DNA of 64,000 nucleotides from Argopecten irradians (taxonomy: Eukaryota > Mollusca > Bivalvia > Pectinida > Pectinidae), in NCBI RefSeq assembly GCF_041381155.1, contig NC_091143.1:26749695-26813694 (forward strand), read 5' to 3'. Of the stretch, positions 1 to 10,415 are shown in pieces; the stretch's first letter is position 1; each line of letters begins with the position of its first letter. Position numbers and translations under genes: made by a program. The notes beneath the pieces were generated by a model. It had not been told where the DNA came from. It searched no databases and saw only the letters and a list, made by a program, of their open reading frames with translations.

Positions 1-725
1 GGCATATCACAATGAAACCAACAAATCCAACTTCCATTAAGGTTTACGACCCTGTTTAAACTAGAGATTTTTGTATGACTATGTATATCACTTACTAGGT
101 GCACTTGAGCAGATTATTGTGTGTTTTTTGTAAATTTGGGCAAAATACGCAAAAGATGTACACTTTTTCACTTCAAGTCCACATGGTTCAATGCATATTT
201 ACATATTTCTGTCACTAGATAATCATGTCATTATATTACATGTGTTTATGGCATATAGTAGGAGCGCTGATTTGACCGGATTCGATTTTACAAAGGCAAA
301 CACATCGAGTCCTTTTCGGTCCATTAATGATCTAGTACTGAGATCTGACATCTTGATTACTTTCTTTACCTGTTTCGCATTCGATATTGTGGTTGGTTTG
401 TTGTGGGAAGCATATAGGTCAATGAACTGTAAATTATGCGTATTTTCCGGTTAATTAACATTTCCAACGAAATGAAATCATCGTGGCCTTCTGGAGCCCT
501 GACGTAAACACTGTTTCCGCTTATGTCATACTTGAACTTGACCGATATTTGCATAGCAGCACACCCAGATAGGTTTGCTCCCCTGAATTCACAATTATTT
601 TCTCTTTGTCTCCTGTCAAAAATACGTTTTGTCTAAATATTTCTATGCCAATGTTGAGTTTCATTTCATCACTGCGTTTTGCATATTGCATTTACATTTT
701 CCATATGTAAATATTTACTTTGTAG
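1..725 (+). other. Probable intron 1 of the decayed SLC22 copy A
   Basis: No coding exon is seen. Parts of this stretch resemble intron 1 of gene B (about 10980-11250), for example the shared string around 570-590 and 11107-11125 just before exon 2. This suggests it is the 3' part of intron 1 of copy A. A first exon like that of gene B would lie at or beyond the left edge of the window. Confidence 0.5.
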
Positions 726-2086
726 CTTATTGACCACCTTTTCAGTGTAATGAAACCACAATAGGTGTAATGTTTGGTGAAGACATAAATCGTACATATA
801 ACAACATCTCCTACAATTTTGTGTACAACGAGTGCACAATAGATGTGTACAAAGCTAACGCGACGCTCTTTAAGTCGACAGAATGTGTATCCGGATACTC
901 GTATCCAGTTCCAAAAGATAGAACTCTAGATACTGAGGTTAGTGTGATTGATCAGTGGTCATTCAACATTTAAGTAATGTAATAGACTAATAAATACTGG
1001 CTTTGATTTTACTTGGGCAATTATCGGTGACCACGTAGCTCAATCGGTGAAGCATCTAGCTAGTGTTCGAAAGGTACTGAGTTAGAACCCAAGCCTGTCC
1101 GCTACATTTCATCCTCTTGTGGTACATCATATCCGTCTCCTTACGTACTTTCAGTGGGATCTTGTATGTGACAGACCAGAGCTAGCCGAACTGTCTCAGA
1201 CTTTAGTGATCCTAGGACAAGCATGTGGATCTGCTATATTTACATCTTCTGGCAGACAAATTCGGGAGAAAGAAAGTTCACATCTTCGGACATATTTCGT
1301 TATTCGCCACATCCTTCGTGATAGCGTGGTCTTCTAATTATACTGTGTTTGCGGTTTTAAGGTTCATATTGGGTGCCTTGCATCAGGTAATTTGCAGAAT
1401 TTAAAATACCTAATAAATAACATTTGACCGATTACAGTAGTCCAGAAAAACTGTCCAAAGATCTCTGCTAAATACCGTACCTTCAGCGGTAACATATATT
1501 ATAGCATATTTTCGATGTAAGATGATTTCTTTCTTTCTGAACAGGAATGCTGATTTCGGTATCACTGGATCTATTTCAAAGATAGGAGGAATGTTGGCTC
1601 CTTTTGCATGTCCACAGGTAATCCCGTTTTGTGTGTATATATATATAGACATGTGTTATATATTATAATGTAAATATTTTACAACAACTATTATACTACA
1701 TTTTTTTAGTAAATTAGAGATGATTAAAAAAAAACAATAAAAATTATAAATAATACCACCAGCCTGTTATTTTTCATACTTATATTGTCATTACACAGAT
1801 CCCTGCTCCCTTGTGTTTTTTTCTAATACACATTTTGACAGCTTTTAATTCCGCCTGATGTTTTTTCTCACCCACGTATCACACATTTTCAGAGTGAGTA
1901 TGTAAGGTGGGGTCCGGGAGCTATTTCGGCTGCGCTGTGTTTGATAGCCGTCTACCTTCAGAGATTCCTCCCAGAGACAAAGGGATACGAACTTCCTACA
2001 ACCATAGAGGAACTGAAGACGTGGTATAAAGATCACGCTTGTGATAAAAAGTCAAACCCATTGAGGAGAAAAATGGGAGTTTGTAA
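726..2086 (+). pseudogene. Decayed SLC22-type organic ion transporter (copy A)
   Basis: Four blocks match exons of gene B at the expected splice sites: exon 2 (726-937, 212 nt as in B), exon 3 (1155-1386), exon 9 (1545-1617, 73 nt as in B) and exon 10 (1893-2086). Exons 4-8 are missing, so exon 3 is followed after only 158 nt by exon 9. Exon 2 has TGA where B has CGA in the conserved YRPP motif. Exon 3 is 232 nt against 231 in B, one extra T giving a frameshift before the MFS loop motif. Exon 10 has lost one base near its end, shifting the C-terminal tail. The splice signals look intact, so a short transcript is possible, but a working 12-helix carrier is not. Exon 1, if present, is outside the window. 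The identification by exon-to-exon comparison with B is firm; the absence of function is inference. Confidence 0.9.
1028..1115 (+). repeat. tRNA-derived SINE head, degenerate, in intron 2 of copy A
   Basis: The stretch reads like a tRNA-derived promoter: an A-box-like TAGCTCAATCGGT near 1037 and a degraded B box GAGTTAGAACCC near 1079. It differs from the tRNA-Leu-like SINE at 19130. It is probably an old SINE head rather than a tRNA gene, because the acceptor stem does not pair cleanly. Confidence 0.45.
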
Positions 2087-2609
2087 AATAACACAGGCTT
2101 CCCTAATCTAAACTGGTTTGTAAAGTTAGGCAGAGCTTCTATCTGTTAATTTCTATGCTATACATCACCAATAAAATATTTGTGAATTACAATACTAACA
2201 TTGCATAGCTTTTAACTTTACTAAATTTAATAAGAGTTCAAAACGAATTTTGATAGACTTGCCAAATCTTATGATATCAAACTCTATAGTGAAAAGATCT
2301 ACATGGTCAAACCAAGATTGAGGCCAATCATTTCATTTCACATGTTTACAGTTATATTAGTAACAATAAAGTGCATGACAACTTCGGATGTGTTTCAGTT
2401 AAACATGGATAAAACATAATACAGTGTCTATCAGAGACTAGTCTGTGTTGTTGCAAATGTTTATAAAGCACCATGATTGTTTGTATGTGCCTTTGAACGA
2501 CTGTAACAGATTAATTCATGAAAACTTGTTATTTTTAAAGAGATAATTGCGAAAAATGAGCATGTCAGAATGTGTGTCCTGTTATTATACAAATATAGCA
2601 TTTTGATGA

Positions 2610-2753
2610 GGTCGATACATGGTTATATCGACCTAAGAAAAAATATTGACCGAGGACGTAGTCCGAGGACGATATTTTTTCTGTGGTCGATATAACCATG
2701 TATACGTCCTCGGTCAATATTTTTTCTGTGGTCGATATAACCATGTATCGACC
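2610..2753. mobile_element. Hairpin MITE, 144 bp, 49-bp inverted arms
   Basis: The left arm 2610-2658 and the right arm 2705-2753 are inverted copies with about 47 of 49 bases matching, both starting GGTCGATACATGG when read inward. The middle (about 2665-2704) repeats part of the right arm, so one arm has been partly duplicated. There is no coding capacity. The superfamily is not assigned. Confidence 0.8.
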
Positions 2754-3411
2754 GAAATCAAAAAGCTACAATTGTTTTATTATTTTTTCTGGATTTTTTT
2801 ACATTTTGAAATGAGTGTGAAACTAAATATGCATCACATTGTATATTCTGCTTCATGATGACATATACAATCTTATGATTTTGTAACAAGTTTAATTGAA
2901 AATTAAAAACAACACATGAAAACAGTATCAATTGATGCACTTCACGCTTTTATTACACCCAGTGCATGCGTGTTTGTAAATTACATGCATGTACATGTAC
3001 TCCGTTATAGCTGTAGCTCCATGTTGTAAGGACACAGTCAATTAAATGTACAGTTTGGTCTTCGTTGAAATAATCCACTTCGACGTCAAACATATAATAA
3101 CAAATTCAGATTGACATTAAGATACATTCTTTTATGCTTAGTACTTCAGTCCGTAAAATAAAAAAAAACGTATACATACAGTAGGATTAGCCTAGGCATA
3201 ATGTTGTAACTAGCCTAGGTGGAATTAAAAAAAAAAACCAAACATATTCACTATTCAATGGCTCCAGATGCTAAATGAATGTTATTCGATTATTTCCTAC
3301 TCTCCTACCGTGTTTATGTTGGAAATTTATAAGTTTAAACTGTAGTTAAGCTGTAAGTCATCATCATCTTTGATAGAAACCAAAACAATCAACGTCGTCT
3401 GTCACATTTTT

Positions 3412-5494
3412 AGCTCACCTGGCCCGAAGGGCCGGTGAGCTTATGTCATGGCGGCGTCCGTCGTCCGTCCGTCCGTCCGTCCGTCCGTCAACATTTCCTT
3501 TAAATCGCTACTAGTCATAGAGTTCTGCATGGATTGTAACCAAATTTGGCCACAAACATCCTTGGGGGAGGGGAAACAGAACTTGTATAAATTTTGGCTC
3601 TGTCCCCCCCCCCCCCCCGGGGCAGGAGGGGCGGGGCCCAATAGGGGAAATAGAGGTAAATCCTATAAATCGCTACTTGTCCTAGAGTTCTGCATGGATT
3701 GTAACCAAAATTAGCCACAAACATCCTTGGGGGAAGGGGAACAGAACTTGTATAAATTTTGGCTCTGACCCCCCGGGGGCAGGAGGGGCGGGGCCCAATA
3801 GGGGAAATAGAGGTAAATCCTTTAAATCGCTACTTGTAATAGAGTTCTACATGAATTGTAACCAAATTTGGCCACAAACATCCTTGGGGGAAGGGGAACA
3901 GAACTTGTGTAAATTTTGACTCTGGTCCCCAGGGGGCAGGAGGGGCGGGGCCCAATAGGGGAAATAGAGGTAAATCCTTTAGATCACTACTTGTCATAGA
4001 GTTCTGAATGGAATGTAACCAAATTTGGCCACAAACATCCTTTGGGGAAGAGGAACAGAACTTGTATAAATTTTGGCTCTGATCCCCCGGGGGCAGGAGG
4101 GGCGGGGCCCAATAGGGGTAATAGAGGTAAATCCTTTAAATCGCTACTTGTCATAGAGTTCTGCATGGAATGTAACCAAATTTGGCCACAGACATCCTTT
4201 GGGGAAGGGGAACAGAACTTGTAAAAGTTTTGGCTCTGACCCCCCGGGGGCAGGAAGGGCGGGGCCCAATAGGGGAAATAGAGGTAAATCCTTTAAATCG
4301 CTACTAGTCATAGAGTTCTGCATGGATTGTAACCAAATTTGGCCACAAACATCCTTGGGGGAGGGGAAACAGAACTTGTATAAATTTTGGCTCTGTCCCC
4401 CCCCCCCCCCGGGGCAGGAGGGGCGGGGCCCAATAGGGGAAATAGAGGTAAATCCTATAAATCGCTACTTGTCCTAGAGTTCTGCATGGATTGTAACCAA
4501 ATTTGGCCACAAACATCCTTGGGGGAAGGGGAACAGAACTTGTATAAATTTTGGCTCTGACCCCCCGGGGGCAGGAGGGGCGGGGCTCAATAGGGGAAAT
4601 AGAGGTAAATCCTTTAAATCGCTACTTGTCATAGAGTTCTACATGAATTGTAACCAAATTTGGCCACAAACATCCTTGGGGGAAGGGGAACAGAACTTGT
4701 ATAAATTTTGACTCTGGTCCCCCAGGGGGCAGGAGGGGCGGGGCCCAATAGGGGAAATAGAGGTAAATCCTTTAAATCACTACTTGTCATAGAGTTCTGA
4801 ATGGAATGTAACCAAATTTGGCCAAAAACATCCTTTGGGGAAGGGGAACAGAACTTGTATAAATTTTGGCTCTGGTCCCCCTGGGGGCAGGAGGGGCGGG
4901 GCCCAATAGGGGTAATAGAGGTAAATCCTTTAAATCGCTACTTGTCATAGAGTTCTGTATGGAATGTAACCAAATTTGGCCACAAACATCCTTTGGGGAA
5001 GGGGAACAGAACTTGTATAAATTTTGGCTCTGACCCCCCGGGGGCAGGAGGGGCGGGGCCCAATAGGGGAAATAGAGGTAAATCCTTTAAATCGCTACTA
5101 GTCATAGAGTTCTGCATGGATTGTAACCAAATTTGGCCACAAACATCCTTGGGGGAAGGGGAACAGAACTTGTATAAATTTTGACTCTGGCCCCCCGAGG
5201 GCAGGACGGGTGGGGCCCAATAGGGGAAATAGAGGTAAATCCTATAAATCACTTCTTGTCCTAGAGTTTTGTTTGGATTGTGACCAAATTTGGCCATAAA
5301 CATCCTTGGGGGAAGGGGAACAGAACTTGTATAAATTTTGGCTCTGACCCCCTGGGGGCAGGAGGGGTGGGGCCCAATAGGGGATTTAGAGGTTAATATT
5401 AAAATTACTTCAGAAAAGAAACAATGAACCTGTATTCAGAACATTACTTGGCATTACAAACCAGGTGAGCGATACAGGCCCTCTGGGCCTCTTG
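3412..5494 (+). mobile_element. Pearl/Helentron-like non-autonomous element with tandem core
   Basis: The left end opens with a 30-base hairpin (3412-3441; AGCTCACC paired with GGTGAGCT) followed by a (GTCC)n tract at about 3452-3490. The core is 12 tandem monomers of about 157 bp. The right end has CCAGGTGAG (5461-5469), the inverse of CTCACCTGG at the left end, and then a stem AGGCCC-TCT-GGGCCT (5476-5490) followed by CTTG and a T run. A terminal hairpin, a short sub-terminal inverted repeat, a core of about 160-bp monomers and insertion among Ts match the bivalve 'pearl' elements, regarded as non-autonomous Helentron relatives. There is no protein-coding gene; the long reading frames here are by-products of the repeat. 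Confidence 0.75.
3502..5402 (+). repeat. Tandem array of 12 monomers (~157 bp) with higher-order period
   Basis: Monomers start at about 3502, 3667, 3824, 3981, 4138, 4295, 4459, 4616, 4774, 4932, 5089 and 5246. Variant marks repeat every fifth monomer: the poly-C version at about 3603 recurs at about 4396, and the ACATGAATTG and GAATGGAATG variants also recur about 794 bp apart. Monomers 1-5 therefore match 6-10, and 11-12 begin a third round. Each monomer ends in a GC-rich GGGGCGGGGCCC-like patch, unlike the AT-rich surroundings. Confidence 0.85.
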
Positions 5495-6690
5495 TTTTCA
5501 GTTTTCAGTCTGCAGATCAAAATCAATGAAAATTGTCAGGCATTGTTTCAAAGCGCCAGGAACACGAAGCATTTTGGTAACGTAGACGATAACATTATCT
5601 AAAATAACCATGCAATATACTTTTTCTATAAACCACTCCCGGAAAAACCGTGCAATATAGTTTTTTTATCGGTGATCACGTGGCTTGTTTTTGACCAATG
5701 AGAAGTGACAAAAAACCCAGAAAAAATAATACACATTATCGCACCTCGGCCAGAAATGTACCCAGATAATTGGCGGAGGGCCGTCATTTGGTGACCCCCT
5801 ATAGGGGGTCAGCAAATTTTATTATGGTGCCATGTGGTGTAAAATTAATAGAAATCGTTTTAATACTTAAAATTGAATGAAATGCATTTTTTACATACGA
5901 GTTGCTTCCCCTACGCCAGTTTGAAAGTTGATGACGCGGTGAAAGTCAAACGTAAGAATTCAAGCGTTTTTTTTGACTGCGACTTTAAACAAATGGAAGG
6001 GTTCGTATAGCCATAGATCTATCAACCCTCACTCTACAATTAATCTATCGGTATTACTTTAAATGATTATCTCAGCGAGAATGCAGAGATGATCATGAAG
6101 TCTGCGCTTTAAATGTTGGATGGATGTTTGTGTCACTTTTGTTTGTGATGCTTTCAATATACAACCAGTCTGATGTCGCATTGAGGTAGGCCTACTGTGC
6201 ACTAGGAAAGTCGAATTATTGTTGATTTATGAATTATTTAGTTTTGTTCTTTAGGATTATTATACAGTTATTTGCAGATTCCGGAAAGAAATACATAAAT
6301 AAATATGCAGGCCTACTGTAGGCCAAATATTTTAAAAGCGGCTATTGTTTGTACACTTCGCTAGCATGATTCAAGCTTGATTTCAGATTCTTTAGAAAAC
6401 AAATAGGAAACAAAGATCGAATGAAACAAATAAATGGTCCTCGATGCGATAAATTCGTTATATAATCAGTTACTATTCCACTATAAAGGCATAACTAATA
6501 ATATAACTTTAAATACAGATCGTTCATCAACACAGTTTGACGTATTCGTGCTTTCTACTACTTAAACGTTAAACATATTATACATGCCATTATCTATCGT
6601 GTAATATTTGAAATATTTTATATATCAATAGAAGAAATTATCATTAAAAATAGCCGGTGATTGTAGCATCAAATGTATAATGAATCATAA
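5495..6690. other. Spacer without recognisable gene
   Basis: Nothing coding is seen on either strand. One 20-bp perfect palindrome lies at 5792-5811 (TGACCCCCTATAGGGGGTCA). The rest is AT-rich single-copy-looking sequence. Confidence 0.5.
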
Positions 6691-6699
6691 TTATGTAAT

Positions 6700-6890
6700 T
6701 AATAATAACCTTATTATATTGATAACCTTATTATGTAATTCTAAATAACCTTATTATGTAATTCTAAATAACCTTATTATGTAATTCTAAATAACCTTAT
6801 TATGTAATTCTAAATAACCTTATTATGTAATTCTAAATAACCGTATTATGTAATTCTAAATAACCGTATTATGTAATTAAAAAAAAATTG
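6700..6890 (+). repeat. 23-bp minisatellite
   Basis: The unit AACCTTATTATGTAATTCT plus AAAT recurs every 23 bp (starts at 6724, 6747, 6770, 6793, 6816, 6839, 6862). The last two units carry CCG for CCT. Degenerate units trail on to about 6970. It is non-coding. Confidence 0.85.
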
Positions 6891-7434
6891 TGTTGTTATA
6901 AATAACCTTATTATGTCATTATAAATGACCCTTTTATATAATTATAAAAATCCTTATTATGTAAATATGAGTATTGATATATGTTGTTTTTACGATTAAT
7001 AATAGGGAATGTTTACAGAATAAATTCCGAAAGGACGCATCTGAAGTGTTTTGTTTCTTTAAGCAATTGCCTTATGAGTTAAATAGTTTTGGATTCTGCT
7101 AATGATCTTTATAAAGACTTATAGTCATTTAAAAATTAACCTTGCAGGTAGGGCGTTAGAATTGTGCTTGTTGTCCCCACCGAATAATTGTAAAAAGTGA
7201 CTCAATTTTACATGCTTTCGTCTTTCTAACGTCTATCCTGACAACTCCATGCTTTTGGTTATTTGATTTTTAAGCGCTTGTCACTGCAAGAAAGACACTG
7301 GATTCTTTCACCTAGACAGGAAAAAAAACATAATTTATTTAAGTGTTAATTTCTGCTCCTACTAAGCGATCTACATACGGGTCTGAGGGTTTGCTTGTGT
7401 CAATATAATGTAACCGGGTGGGTGTGTTGTTCGT

Positions 7435-7570
7435 TAAGCATTAAACTATCTTCTTATGGCATATATATATGGTCTTATACAGAATGTAGATGCGCATTAT
7501 GGGATGGTTATCTGCAAAGCTCTGGCATCTATTAGACCATAAATGCCATAGGAAGTTAGTTTAATGCTTA
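7435..7570. mobile_element. Palindromic MITE interrupted at its right end by a mariner
   Basis: Arms 7435-7461 and 7544-7570 are inverted copies (25 of 27 bases). The left arm continues outward as GTTCGTTAAGC. The matching outer bases on the right appear beyond the mariner, near 8822-8832 (TTAACTCGTAC), so the mariner probably inserted into the MITE's right terminus. Confidence 0.65.
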
Positions 7571-7572
7571 TA

Positions 7573-8819
7573 CGAGGGGTGTTCCAAAATTATTGTTACT
7601 TTGGTGATTTCTCTTTGATAAAAGTAATTCTGATCATTTTACTTTGCCTGTCCCTCGAAGTACTCCCCCTCTGCAGTTATGCATCGTTTCAACTGATCGA
7701 TCCACTTTTGGAAACAGTTTTCGTACTCTTGAATTGGTATACTCATAAGATACTGGTAAATGGCAGAGCCAAGGGCATTTCTTGATTTATATTTTGTTCC
7801 AGACAGGTGAAATTTTAGTTTGGGGAACAAGAAAAAGTCAAAGGGGGCCAAGTCTGGTGAATATGCAGGGTGGGGGAGGACAGTGACCTTTTCTGCCTTC
7901 AAAAACTCCATTACAATGCGCGCCTTGTGTGCTGGCGCATTATCATGTAAGAGCCTGAGGTACTTCAAACCTGTCTGTGGACGGCGGCGTTTGTAGACTT
8001 TCTTAAGTTTTCGAAGTACAACGTCTCTATAATACTTCCTCACGGTGCGTATTCTTTTAGCAATGCTAGGGCGCCTGGCGTTTTTGTTTGCCCAGATTCG
8101 ATTAGAGCATTTTCTTTTGGGTTCGAAAAAATACACCCATGTTTCATCACCTGTGACCAAATCATCAAAAGCCTTTTTGCTGTATTTTGGGTATTTCTTC
8201 AATAAGGATTTGGCCTTGTCAACCCGGGACCTCTTTTGGTTGTCAGTTAGTAAATGGGGGGTTGATCTTGCCCAGCTTAAGATGTTTCTTTAAAATGCAA
8301 TGAATACGTGCTGAAGACAAGCCTGTCATTTTAGCTAACTGCCGGACAGTGTACCTTGCATCTTTTTCAAGGATTTACCGAATTAGTTCAATGCTATGCT
8401 TTGTTGTTGTTGTTGCAGGGCGACCTGTGTGGGCAGCATCTTTAAGCTGCTGGTGTCCCGACTTAAATCGAGCAACACAGGTCTACAAATAGTCATATAT
8501 GACATTTGACCCTTCCCATATATATCACACACCTCACGATGAATATCCACCGGCTTTAAGCCATGCAGAGACCTACCTTTGATATAGGCCCTAATTTCAA
8601 TTACGTTTTCAACTCTCTTGCCAACCATATTTGTATAGAGTGTAACGAGTGCGCTACAAAACAATGTACACAGCACCAAGGTCAGTGTAATTGTGAGCGG
8701 GATATTTACCTATATCATGCTTCAGAAATCACGCTATCACCGCGAGGTAGTTTTAAGTCCATTTAGCACGATTTCCACGAGATATTGCGCAAGTAACATT
8801 AATTTCGGAACATCCCTCG
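7573..8819 (-). mobile_element. Mariner-family DNA transposon, 1.25 kb, with TIRs and TA duplication
   Basis: Terminal inverted repeats of about 30 bp start CGAGGGGTGTTCC on the left and CGAGGGATGTTCC on the right strand, with few mismatches. Both ends are flanked by TA (7571-7572 and 8820-8821), the target of Tc1/mariner elements. The length is typical of a mariner. It carries one broken transposase gene on the minus strand. The matching TIRs suggest a moderately young copy. Confidence 0.92.
7639..8679 (-). pseudogene. Broken mariner transposase (D,D34D)
   Basis: Read from about 8625 downward, the N-terminal part has the helix-turn-helix region (IRAYIKGRSLHGLKPVDIH). The catalytic part (8202-7639) has TGDETW, LLHDNAPAH and YSPDLAPFD; 34 residues separate the second and third aspartates, the mariner spacing. 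The copy is inactive. The frame shifts after the MTICR motif (about 8480), there is an in-frame TAA near 8376, a second frame shift lies near 8255, and only 67 residues separate the first two aspartates against about 92 in Mos1. The last point implies loss of roughly 25 codons in the catalytic core. All three acidic residues are still present. Confidence 0.9.
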
Positions 8820-8821
8820 TA

Positions 8822-10415
8822 TTTAACTCGTACATGTACATTATCAAATCATTTTAGGATCTCTGCATTAATGTTGTTTACGCTAGACCAGGAAAACTGT
8901 GTATCAACGACGATTTAATCCACAAGATGAAACAGTCATTTAGACAATACTCCTTCTCCTTGATATAAAATCAGTAATATTTCATATCGAGAGTTGACAT
9001 AACTATTATTCACTTTCCTATCTCTGACGTAGGCTTAGTTTCCACGCAAACGAAATATGCCGTGATGTCTTTTTACCCTCTCACACTGTTATTTACCATA
9101 CATGTGTCAAAAGTTGCAAAGAAAAATAATGTAAATGATTAAATTCAACACAAGCTATGTTTCAATTTATTAACGCAAAATTTCAAAATTTAATTAAATA
9201 GCATTATTACACAGGAGCAATTCTTTTGAACGGCGCGCGTAATGACATCGGTAATGATATACGTATATTTTACAGCTGTTATCACATAGCCGAGTACCCG
9301 AAGCGGAAGGTACAGTCTCTGTCGCGAATTTGAAACATTCAAGGACTGATGCTGAAGTGGATAGCTACAAAAAAATGCTGGTTGTCAATATCAAGTTTCG
9401 TGTATCACATTTAAGGTCAAGGAATATAGGTCTTTCCGTCTGGAGATTGATAATTCAGCACATCCTCGTTTGACACGACAAGCTGTGAAATTTGAAGACT
9501 AGATTGTTGTCTGTGTATTTTAATATTACTGGACCGTCGAATATCGGATTATTATCATAGAGCATCCCAAGGTCAGTAGATGGAAATTTTAAAAACATAT
9601 TCGAAGTCATGACATTTGTACTAACAATCTTTAAAAGTACTTTTCATTATTTGTTCCTAAATGTGAAACATCGATATGGTATTATGCATCATAAATATAT
9701 AATAATATAGACAGTCACCTTCACACTGATAAAGTATGGATAGCTCTAGAGTTATGGGACATTTCAGCGCGCCCTAGACACTCTGAATATAACCAATTAA
9801 TATCAAACATGTTACATCCAATGTTCATTTCACTTTTCGTTTTCATTTCACTCTTAGTGACAGTAATACGAGCACTAATATAAATAGTGTGATGATAGGC
9901 GTACAAAGGAAGAGTATAAAAGACATGTTTTCGATAAAATACATATACTATATGTGGAGGAGATTTGTGGTAAGGGACTGGGAGAAAGTTAAGGTGTAAA
10001 ATTTAAGTGTGTTTTCATGCATAAAATGAGTAGATTTGTATGTACATCAGGATACTAGTATATGTAACAGAGAGACAGATACATAGTGTAGTAAATCATA
10101 ACGAAAATGACAAGAAGTAAATCACCTAGTAAAAATTCATGACGAGGCAAAAAATGCAAAATGTTACAAAACTAAAGCGACAAGTTTAAAATGAATTATG
10201 TTTAAATCTGCCAAAAATACTGATGTAAATTTTCGCTTTTTACTCTGTACAAACAATGCAAAAAAGACAGAAAAAGGGGACTACGGAATAGAATAATAAA
10301 AAAAACACAGTCACTAACGTATTCATAGACATGAATACTTGTAATAAGTAATGTCTTGCATTTTTATTCATACACGTTCACTAATTGTTGTGTCATTGGC
10401 ACAGTCTACAACACG
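8822..10415. other. Spacer upstream of gene B
   Basis: No exon, RNA gene or clear repeat is recognised. It may contain the promoter and 5' UTR of gene B. A CAG acceptor at 10402-10404, 11 bases before the ATG, would fit a 5' UTR intron, but this is not proven. Confidence 0.4.

Noticed and set aside
30-110. First exon of copy A
   Set aside because: No MDG..W..LG.WGR.Q pattern is found in any frame; it is probably outside the window.
1028-1115. tRNA gene
   Set aside because: The B box is degraded and the stems do not close; best read as an old SINE head.
3448-5303. Several open frames on both strands (NRGNRGKS-like)
   Set aside because: They lie in the tandem core of the pearl-like element and repeat with the monomer. 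They are not conserved as protein.
7564-8293. Plus-strand open frames over the mariner
   Set aside because: They are shadows of the minus-strand transposase.
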